DNA from: Pleurotus djamor
Lineage: Eukaryota > Basidiomycota > Agaricomycetes > Agaricales > Pleurotaceae
Length of the DNA stretch: 17,006 bases
NCBI GenBank assembly: GCA_029747585.1
Contig: JAPEVF010000947.1
Location: forward strand, 1 to 17,006
Direction of reading: 5' to 3'
A program made the position numbers and the translations under genes. The notes beneath the pieces were generated by a model. That model did no database searches. It worked only from the letters and a program-made list of their open reading frames with translations, and was not told where the DNA came from. Positions 8,395 to 14,906 of the stretch are shown in pieces. The first letter of the stretch is position 1. Every line of letters begins with the position of its first letter.

Positions 8395-8854
8395 CTACTG
8401 ACATACGTGGTTGGAACGATTGGTTCACAGGCATCGTCGATCCACAGCTTCCAGCATTCGAACTTGCGAGGACTGAAGGGGCGAGCGGGTACGAGAAGAT
8501 AACAGGGGTTCGAGGGAATTGGATACAGGAGGGCCCCTAAAGTGGTGCCTTTACTCCGAGTACGCTTTCAACGAGAATTTAGAACACGTCTTGTACACTT
8601 TGCATCTCCACAACTGTGGAATTTCGCGTCGAAGTTCATTCGAAACATCTTCTTCATGGGTTACGATTAGTGCATGGCCGGCCCCAACGCTACAAACGAA
8701 GACTCACGAAGACTCACGAAGACAAGGTGGTTCGTGTCCATGCTAGCATAATCATTCAACCAGAGGTTTCGCGCTCCAACGAGGACCAGGTAGGAAAGAG
8801 CTCAGAGGCCCTTGGGTGTTCAGTGTTCACTTTGATAGGACAAGCTCTTGTCTG
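8395..8854. other. No firm gene; contains a short tandem repeat
   Basis: A plus-strand frame is open from 8298 to 8538 (segments GLVALGIDGATDIRGWNDWF and IVDPQLPAFELARTEG) and overlaps the first exon proposed on the other strand. It has no ATG and no family match. The rest shows only short frames apart from the decamer repeat listed separately. Confidence 0.25.
8697..8723. repeat. Tandem decamer GACTCACGAA, about 2.7 copies
   Basis: GACTCACGAA is present twice in full (8701-8720), flanked by CGAA before and GAC after. On the minus strand each unit contains GTGAGT, so the repeat creates two extra donor-like hexamers. Confidence 0.8.
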
Positions 8855-9086
8855 CTAGAACGTGGAAGCAGGTCTTTCATCGCGGGAGTATCTCAGACCG
8901 ACGAAGACGCTTATAGCTGGGAAGCGTACATATATAGGTGTAGTTTCTTTCATCTCCGCCTGCGTAATTCCAAGCTCCCGACTCAGATGGACATGATCAG
9001 GTACTGGGAAAAGAATTGGTTCAATAGTGATACGAGTGTTGTTTTAGAACATACTTACTGCACCCTGCACAGGGTAGCCCATCCAT
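8855..9086 (-). CDS. Candidate small two-exon ORF (58 aa), unrecognised
   Basis: An ATG at 9086-9084 opens MDGLPCAGC, then a 55-nt intron (9058-9004; GTAAGT donor, TTTTCCCAG acceptor) joins in phase to a second exon (9003-8855) ending in TAG. The product would be 58 residues, including PDHVHLSRELGITQAEMKET. The intron signals are the best in this stretch; the ORF is too short to judge as protein. Without splicing, a longer frame from an ATG at 9310 (MADQVVPFARAHPTA..) covers the same DNA but contains several stops, which would fit a decayed gene instead. Confidence 0.22.
9004..9058 (-). other. Candidate 55-nt spliceosomal intron
   Basis: Donor GTAAGT at 9058-9053 and acceptor TTTTCCCAG ending at 9004. 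The length is typical for basidiomycetes. No clear branch site is seen apart from a weak CTATTGAAC. Confidence 0.4.
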
Positions 9087-9382
9087 AAGACTTCCCAAGC
9101 GTGTTTGGAATCATCATCGAGGTTGTGGATGACGACTCATGTCTTGTCGGTGTTGTCAACCGAAGAAATTGTGGCGTATACTGGTGCAAACGACTCCTGG
9201 GAGCAGTGAGGGTTTAGAATGATCGATTCCCAGTTAGTAGCGATGAATCCACCCACGAGAGGCTATGCCGTGGGGTGCGCCCGAGCGAAAGGGACTACTT
9301 GATCGGCCATGGAGCTTGTACACCCACATTATCATGAGAAACCAGTTGAGCATCAAAGATAGAAAGAAGAGCGCAAGTCTAC
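9087..9382. other. No intact gene; possible decayed minus-strand frame
   Basis: One minus-strand frame from an ATG at 9310 gives protein-like text (PLVGGFIATNWESIILNPHC, then APVYATISSVDNTDKT) rich in codons ending in C, but it is broken by TAG and TGA. Both breaks could arise by C-to-T change from CAG and CGA. The number of stops is not low enough to rule out chance. Confidence 0.2.
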
Positions 9383-9985
9383 ATGCCTAACGAAGAGGGG
9401 TGCAGAACACGTAAAAGAGGTTCAGATACGGGAGTGGGAACTGGGAAGACTCAGAGAACGCGTCTGAGAGAAGACTGCGCGTCGCGAAGACAAGGTTCTG
9501 GAAAGGAGGAGCGGCCGATTGAAGGCAAAATCGGCATGAAATGGCATCTCGGCTGTCCAAAAAGGTTGTACCTTCGTCTATCAGACCATGGACCGTTCAC
9601 GACCACGAGATACCGTGGAAGACTTCGTTCCGCGGACTCCCTAATTGAGCAAAGTGGCGGTATGGAACAGCCCACCCGAAAGGAAAATCCCGAACCTTCA
9701 ACATCTGCAGACAACCGATTGTTTCTCCAATGGGATATTTCACCAAAAAACAGTACTGACCTGCATCGTAACGCCGCAACCAGACAAAACGAACCCAAGA
9801 GGTGGGCGGGTATAAGGATTGACAACCTAGATGGGCCAATGTACGACGTAGATAAGCTGATTGCCTCGGGAGATAGGGACACTACCCGTAAGACGGTGTC
9901 AGTCAACCCTGACACGCTTGAAGCTTCGTTTATACATCCCAGGGAAGTGATGGATGATGATGCAACCGGAGGTCTTGTACGGTGA
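9383..9985 (+). CDS. Hypothetical protein, 200 codons, possibly interrupted by a stop
   Basis: An ATG-started frame of 200 codons. The upstream frame is open to 9350. The N-terminal half is basic (RTRKRGSDTG, RLREDCASRRQGSGKEE); the C-terminal half is more protein-like (WAGIRIDNLDGPMYDVDKLI, VSVNPDTLEASFIHPREVMD). After the TGA at 9983-9985 the same frame stays open for another 36 codons and encodes GKPCRGCKKHHADTAGAFTC, a Cys-x2-Cys motif followed by two His and a Cys. The TGA could therefore be a mutated CGA. I recognise no family. A 200-codon frame is uncommon but not excluded by chance here, so this may be a relic, a pseudogene or noise. Confidence 0.3.
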   Translation: MPNEEGCRTRKRGSDTGVGTGKTQRTRLREDCASRRQGSGKEERPIEGKIGMKWHLGCPKRLYLRLSDHGPFTTTRYRGRLRSADSLIEQSGGMEQPTRKENPEPSTSADNRLFLQWDISPKNSTDLHRNAATRQNEPKRWAGIRIDNLDGPMYDVDKLIASGDRDTTRKTVSVNPDTLEASFIHPREVMDDDATGGLVR

Positions 9986-11380
9986 AGTCATGGAAGTTTT
10001 GTGATAGATGTCATTGTGCGGTTCGGTAAGCCATGTCGTGGATGCAAGAAGCACCATGCCGACACTGCGGGAGCTTTTACTTGCAGGCTGCATTGACGGA
10101 ATGGGCTAAACCATCGTAATGGCTCCCCGGTGAACAGGACCGGTGTCTTATGAGAGGAATGGATCGGTGAGAGAGGGCGGCGATTGTCATGCAAAATCAG
10201 AATGATGGAAGTGATGGAAGCAGCCTTGAGGACCGTTGTAACCGATAAGATCCCTTGGAAGCGTAGGTTGTGAAATCTAGGCTTGCCTTAGAAAGAAACA
10301 CGAGAGTTAATTGGACAGTTGCGAAAGATTCCGACACGTTGAAAGTGTAAAACCTAGGATGACAATGTGGGGTCGGATAAACTGGTCGGATACTCGAGCC
10401 CCCAATGGGCTGCTGAACAGTGGATAGTGCTCATCTAGTCCAAGGGAAAGTTAAGAAGGAACGGAAGCAGATGAACGTGAAGGGATTTCGCACCATCGAT
10501 GCCGTATTAACCATATGTTGACATGGGAAGGTGGAATAAACCAACATCAGCCCGAGGCAACGGAGATAGCCAAAGTGCTCTTCCAGTCATTTCACATTTC
10601 CCATCCTCGTGGTGGCGGCGTCTTCGAACGCTTCAGGGTGACTGAGCGCGGAAACGAGGGGATAAACGTTGTTCACTGGGAAGAGATGGTTGGCTTGGAG
10701 GAGGTAAAGAGGACATCGACATTTCGGAAAACACAGCCGTGACAAACGATCTTGGAGCGTGGATTGATACGGAGTACCTTACTGGTCCGAGAGAATCGGC
10801 CACTAAAACCGACAAGTTTTCAGGACAGTACCCCGAGAAGATAGCTACTGATTGCTGAGGGCTTGCGTCGTCGAAGCTACGAGGGAGGCGGATCACATTT
10901 GAAGCCCATCGTGAAGGTACTTCACAACACAGCAGTCGCCATCGTTCTCGAGTTCAGGTGGCATTTGGCATGGACCTGTCACGGAGAAAACGAAAACTCC
11001 AGCCCACCTTGAAACGGCGGAATGGGTAGGCTAGTCGAGTCGGTGATCTGGACAGGGCGATTCCCTCGGTACGAGTCCGACATAGCGATGTCGTCGATAC
11101 ACTTGGACGACTACCGCGATGGGACGCTCGAGCCACACAAAGACCTGGCGAATGGGAGAATAGGATGCATGAACCATGGAGCCCAGCGAGCCGGGGTTCT
11201 ATCCTAAGTCACGATAACGATGTCGTTTAATGGTTGTCAATGACGTCGACAGGGTAGGTTGGGTATACACAGAGGCTACTTGAAGATAAGGTGTCCCGAG
11301 CCTGTCTAGTATTTGCGATTGTGACCTCATGGGTACATTAGCCAGTGATTGGCAGGATAGACCAACGAAATCGCGGACCT
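9986..11380. other. No firm gene; fragments of protein-like frames
   Basis: The frame of the preceding hypothetical gene continues to about 10093 after its stop. Further on, a plus-strand frame at about 10690-10855 reads LGGGKEDIDISENTAVTNDL then GAWIDTEYLTGPRESATKTD before a TGA, and stays open again after it until a TAG near 11030. A separate frame at 10515-10742 (HQPEATEIAKVLFQSFHISH) overlaps it. None matches a family I know, and no clear introns join them. Confidence 0.25.
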
Positions 11381-11400
11381 AATCACCATAAAAGTAACTT

Positions 11401-11575
11401 TTAGGACCGTCATTTCCGATACACGGGCCACCAAACTGAAATCATGCTGATTTGTCACCTGGGCGGGCAGAGTAGCGAGAAGGCTGATAAAGGAATTACT
11501 CCTGGCTTCGTGACGTGGGGCTTCATGCTTGATGTTGAATGGGGTGCGGAGAAAGGTCGAGGATTCAATGGGGCA
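11401..11575 (+). repeat. Copy 1 of a diverged tandem duplication
   Basis: Shares AGGACCGTCATTTCCG (11403-11418) exactly with 12115-12130. About 105-110 nt later it shares TGCTTGA(T/A)GTTGAA and GGA(G/C)AAA(G/C)GTCGAGGATT with the second copy, in the same order and with similar spacing. Similarity may begin slightly upstream (ATCAC..., AAGTAA...). Confidence 0.6.
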
Positions 11576-12025
11576 TCAGGCACCAGGACCGTGTTCTCCA
11601 GCGTATGTCCTATGGTAATTGACCCTTTCGCTTTGTCTAATGGAATGCCCAATCATTATGCTGAGATATTCCTAGACGAAGTGGGTGGTTGCGTCCTCGG
11701 ACAATGTGGTGTTGGACTCGAAAGGAGACACACGCACACTCGGTGAGTGTCATGACTGAGGGAACGTATGGGGCGTGTTTGGGGGCCCTGGGGCTCGTCC
11801 GCCATCATTTAGCCAAGTAGCACGGTGTTACAGAGCGGCTTGGGGGATGGATATGGCCTGTACGCGTCCCCACGACTGCGAAGTTACACACATTCCAGCG
11901 AAAACGAGGTAAGTTGGTAGACCAATGCAAATGCAAGACCAGTGCTCATTTTCGTTCAATCGTCCCCTAGTATCGACGGCAGCNTTTTTGCAAATATACA
12001 TGATGTGTACGTCGTGAGCATTTAG
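11444..12025 (+). CDS. Candidate three-exon gene, about 149 aa, unrecognised
   Basis: Proposed exons are 11444-11742, 11813-11908 and 11971-12025 (stop TAG). Intron 1 is 11743-11812 (70 nt; GTGAGT...TTTAG) and intron 2 is 11909-11970 (62 nt; GTAAGT...CCCCTAG). Both are phase 2 and the frame stays open across all joins. The stop that ends exon 1 when unspliced (TGA at 11744-11746) lies inside the intron 1 donor, which supports splicing. The predicted protein starts MLICHLGGQSSEKADKG and has seven or so Cys in its middle and end, but I recognise no domain and no signal peptide. One codon of exon 3 contains the N at 11984. Exon 1 overlaps copy 1 of the local duplication. The second copy has frame-shifting length differences, so either this copy alone is functional or neither is. 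Confidence 0.38.
11743..11812 (+). other. Candidate 70-nt spliceosomal intron
   Basis: Donor GTGAGT at 11743-11748, acceptor ATCATTTAG ending at 11812. It joins two open frames in phase 2. Confidence 0.38.
11909..11970 (+). other. Candidate 62-nt spliceosomal intron
   Basis: Donor GTAAGT at 11909-11914 and acceptor CCCCTAG ending at 11970, directly followed by TATCG. The same TCCCCTAGTATCG string recurs at about 12948-12960, as if an old acceptor and exon boundary had been duplicated. Confidence 0.4.
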
Positions 12026-12111
12026 CTTTCCAGTTCCTATATGTGTGGCACGTCAGCATAGAACACACGGAAGTAAGCGACTGCGATCACGCACTTATCA
12101 CGGAAGCAAAT

Positions 12112-12290
12112 TTAAGGACCGTCATTTCCGGTGAGATCCCATAAAGGTGGATCTAAGTGGATGGATGAGCAGCCGAGATAAGGTATTCTTCGTTGTTCCC
12201 CGGTTGGATGTGCGGGGCGTTGTGCTTGAAGTTGAAAAATGGAGGAACGGACAAACGTCGAGGATTGAGTGGGAGACGTGGAGTCCCAGT
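12112..12290 (+). repeat. Copy 2 of a diverged tandem duplication
   Basis: Homologous to 11401-11575, offset by about 700 bp. It holds TTAAGGACCGTCATTTCCGG and GACAAACGTCGAGGATT in the matching order. Indels, including a 4-nt difference between the two shared blocks, change the reading frame relative to copy 1, so this copy looks degenerate. Confidence 0.6.
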
Positions 12291-13113
12291 CTCATGGGAT
12301 GTATACGCAGACTAGAGCTTTAGCTGTTCCCAAATGAGCGTGGAAGATTATAAGTATGATGAAATCTACGAAACAAACCTTTTCAGAGTTGCGCAATGGC
12401 TCTTTCCCTGGCATGAGACGAAGGCAGGCTCAGCAGAGCCATGTGCTGTCTATCCACCATCTTTATGTATCCCGGGCCAAAAACTCGGAGAAACACTCTG
12501 AGAATACTGTGCAGCAAGGTGGCATAGTCCGCCAGAGTCGATGTTCGTTCAAGTTCGCAATTCGCAGAGATGATGCTAAGAGGATCAATTGTCATCCTCT
12601 CGTCATAGAGGCTGGTACTACAACGAGCCTAGAGATGATGACTTGTTCTTTGCAGCCGTGTTTTGGGGATACTCCAAGTAGAGTTGTCGATAGCACGTCT
12701 AGATTTGGTCCAGTATTCTTCATGGACTGCTCCGACTCCAAGGGCGATGGATCTGCGAGAGGCGGTGGTAAAGGACAGAGGAACTCAAGGAGGGCTTGAA
12801 CTGAAGCAAGCAAGAAGCAAGCCAGAAAGGCGTTGAAGCGCCGATGACGCGGACAGTGTGATTGTCCGCGGATATCTAAACAACTTCCTCGGTCTGGTGA
12901 CCCGAAGAGGCGCCCAGCTAATGTCTTCCATGAGTCCATGACCATTCTCCCCTAGTATCGGTCACTATGAATTCTGTTTCATGGGCATACGCATCACCGT
13001 CGATATCCGATCGCGATACAGCAACGATACACCCGTTACACAAACGACACAGCTCGATACAAGCCTGATAAACATGTGCCATGCCTTTATTCAAGAATTT
13101 TTAAGGCTCTAAT
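12291..13113. other. No recognisable gene; upstream region of the F-box gene
   Basis: A 147-codon plus-strand frame (12356-12799) and a 117-codon minus-strand frame (12592-12945) overlap. Neither has recognisable content. The end of this stretch (about 13096-13104, ATTTTTAAGG) is a weak TATA-like element about 90 bp before the F-box start codon. Confidence 0.3.
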
Positions 13114-13166
13114 GTGCGTGACTGGGTACTTGGGGAGTCCTTTCTCTTGACCAACATCACTCACAG
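13114..13166 (+). other. Possible intron in the 5' leader of the F-box gene
   Basis: GTGCGT donor at 13114, branch-like CTTGAC at 13146-13151 and CACTCACAG acceptor ending at 13166 make a 53-nt unit just before the start codon. The frame upstream has a stop, so if this is an intron it lies in the untranslated leader. Confidence 0.28.
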
Positions 13167-13193
13167 CCTTTTGGAGTCCCCTTTTCGCCAGAA

Positions 13194-14741
13194 ATGCCGG
13201 TGAAGGTATCCTCACAAACGCTGCGAGTAGCCCTTCAAAACGCTTCCCCGATCTCAAGGCTTCCTCCCGAAATCCTCTCTTCCATTTTTAAGTGGGTTCG
13301 AGGGAATTACTCGTGGTATCCGTACTGGCATTATACCTGGGTTCCAGCGATAACCCACGTCTGCGCTACTTGGCGCGAAGTGGCTCTTCAAACGCCGCGA
13401 TTATGGGCATCTGTGTTTTTGTACCCAGTGGACTGGGGACATGAGGTCCTCCGACGAGCTAAAGGTGTCCCACTGGACATCATGATGCGCGGTCTGCCTT
13501 CCACCGACGATCCTATCGATACCGACAAGTGCATCTCGTTGATGAAAGCGGGGTTCAAGGAACCTCATCGTGTTTCCCATATCGACATCACTTTCTTCAA
13601 AAGACCCGAAGAAATAGCAAAGGCCTTCTCTGAGCTGATCGGCATATCGAACATGCCTCTTCTTGAGAGCATCTACATCAATGGCGACCGTGACGCTCCG
13701 TGTCGCGTCTTGGACGGTTCTTTCATGGCGCCAGAAAGTACTCCGCGGCTTACAACCCTTATCTCAAGGGATTGTTTCCTTGATTTTACGGCCCCACGAT
13801 TCCAGAATCTTTGTCACCTGGAGCTCGAGTCAAATCGCGGCCCTCTCATTACCGACCTCCACGCTTTTTGTGTCGCGTTAGGAGAGATGCACGATCTCGC
13901 AAAGTTGAACATGTCATTCGTATTGCCACGATGGACGGAAGAAGAAACCATACAAACGTTGATCCAAACTCCTATCTTACTTCCCAGTTTGCGGCGGGTA
14001 GATATCTTGCAGCAATGTGACCCAATCCCCTTCTTCAAATGCACCCGCGCACCCAAAATCAGTTACGCCTATATCTGGCTTGTTAGCTGTTTCGACTACC
14101 TAGACGCGGCTGCAAACACAAAGGAGATCTACAAGTTTGCAGCTTTCGGATCACTTTCCGGAGACGAGCACGAATCCACTGAGTATCACCTACGCATCGT
14201 AGACCAGGATGGTACCCTGGAGATGGACCATACTGAGGACACGGGGAACAAAAAGACCACCAAAACACTCTCCCTCCACTTCGACGACTCCTTGCACTCG
14301 GACGACTTCTGGCCATTCAACCCTCCCCAGTCTCCGGTGACCTCATTATCCGTCTACCATGAAGACTCCCCGTCCGATGAGTTACTTGTCTACATCCACG
14401 CTCTCTCGCGGACGGACACTGTCACAACCCTTGGAATACCCTATAATCTCCTCTTCAACCCGGAGGTCATAGGGGTACTGGGACGTTTCTCGGCTCTGGA
14501 GGAGTTATTTTTAGATTCGGTCCCGGAGGACGAAGAGTCAGCCTTCCAGCTGTTGATCTGCCTACGGCGTAGGGAGCAACAGGGATTTCCACGACTCAAG
14601 GAGCTCAGCGTGTCGCCATTGGGGAGGGATATCAACCCACACATCATTGCGATGCTTAAACAGTTGGTTGATTCGTTTACGACCTCTTGGTCCGTTCGAA
14701 GGACACAGATCGATTATGCAGCTCGATATCTGGGACGTTGA
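13194..14741 (+). CDS. F-box-like domain protein (515 aa)
   Basis: A single-exon ORF with an N-terminal F-box: ISRLPPEILSSIFKWV at residues 20-35, then WVPAITHVCATWREVA at 49-64 and PRLWASV at 68-74. The conserved LPPE, the Cys-x2-Trp pair and the closing P-x-LW are all present. Between the two halves sits an aromatic-rich insert (WYPYWHYTW). The remainder (about 75-515) looks like the divergent leucine-rich region usual in this family, with segments such as FQNLCHLELES and FSALEELFLDS; no catalytic motif is visible. Family knowledge: the F-box binds Skp1 in an SCF ubiquitin ligase, and the C-terminal part selects substrates for ubiquitination. Agaricomycetes carry very many such genes of unknown target. 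The ATG lies only 19 codons before the F-box, and the upstream frame closes at 13119-13121, so this start is likely. The next gene faces it tail to tail, 165 bp away, and is also F-box-like. Confidence 0.92.
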   Translation: MPVKVSSQTLRVALQNASPISRLPPEILSSIFKWVRGNYSWYPYWHYTWVPAITHVCATWREVALQTPRLWASVFLYPVDWGHEVLRRAKGVPLDIMMRGLPSTDDPIDTDKCISLMKAGFKEPHRVSHIDITFFKRPEEIAKAFSELIGISNMPLLESIYINGDRDAPCRVLDGSFMAPESTPRLTTLISRDCFLDFTAPRFQNLCHLELESNRGPLITDLHAFCVALGEMHDLAKLNMSFVLPRWTEEETIQTLIQTPILLPSLRRVDILQQCDPIPFFKCTRAPKISYAYIWLVSCFDYLDAAANTKEIYKFAAFGSLSGDEHESTEYHLRIVDQDGTLEMDHTEDTGNKKTTKTLSLHFDDSLHSDDFWPFNPPQSPVTSLSVYHEDSPSDELLVYIHALSRTDTVTTLGIPYNLLFNPEVIGVLGRFSALEELFLDSVPEDEESAFQLLICLRRREQQGFPRLKELSVSPLGRDINPHIIAMLKQLVDSFTTSWSVRRTQIDYAARYLGR

Positions 14742-14906
14742 GTGTAGTCAAGGTCGGGTCCGTTGCTCAACGTAGAATTGATATTGAAGCAGGTACATGT
14801 ACTCTAGATCCCCAACTAAGATATAATTTGACCGCGATAGCTAGCAAGCGCAAAGAATGAGGGGCCTCGGCCCCTTGACCATGAAAAGGAAATCGAAAAT
14901 TGCGTT
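14742..14906. terminator. Shared 3' region between convergent F-box genes
   Basis: The 165 bp between the two stop codons must hold both 3' ends. A palindrome GTACATGTAC lies at 14793-14802, an A/T-rich GATATAATTTG near 14818-14830 and a compact GC hairpin at 14861-14874. No AATAAA signal is seen, which is common in fungi. Confidence 0.4.
14860..14875. repeat. Perfect inverted repeat AGGGGCC-TC-GGCCCCT
   Basis: A seven-base-pair stem with a two-base loop, placed 32 bp beyond the stop codon of the minus-strand gene and about 120 bp beyond that of the plus-strand gene. It could fold in either transcript and may help separate the converging transcripts. Confidence 0.6.

Noticed and set aside
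8508..8522. GGGTTCGAGGGAATT as a tRNA T-loop or as a repeat shared with 13291
   Set aside because: It lacks the paired stem and the rest of a tRNA; a shared 15-mer can occur by chance in 17 kb, and the second copy is inside the F-box coding sequence.
8298..8538. Plus-strand open frame with RGWNDWFTGIVDPQLPAFEL
   Set aside because: Only about 80 codons, no ATG, no family match, and it overlaps an exon proposed on the other strand. Too weak to call.
12356..12945. Overlapping ORFs of 147 (plus) and 117 (minus) codons
   Set aside because: Opposite-strand overlap, no recognisable content and no supporting introns; length is within chance for this window.
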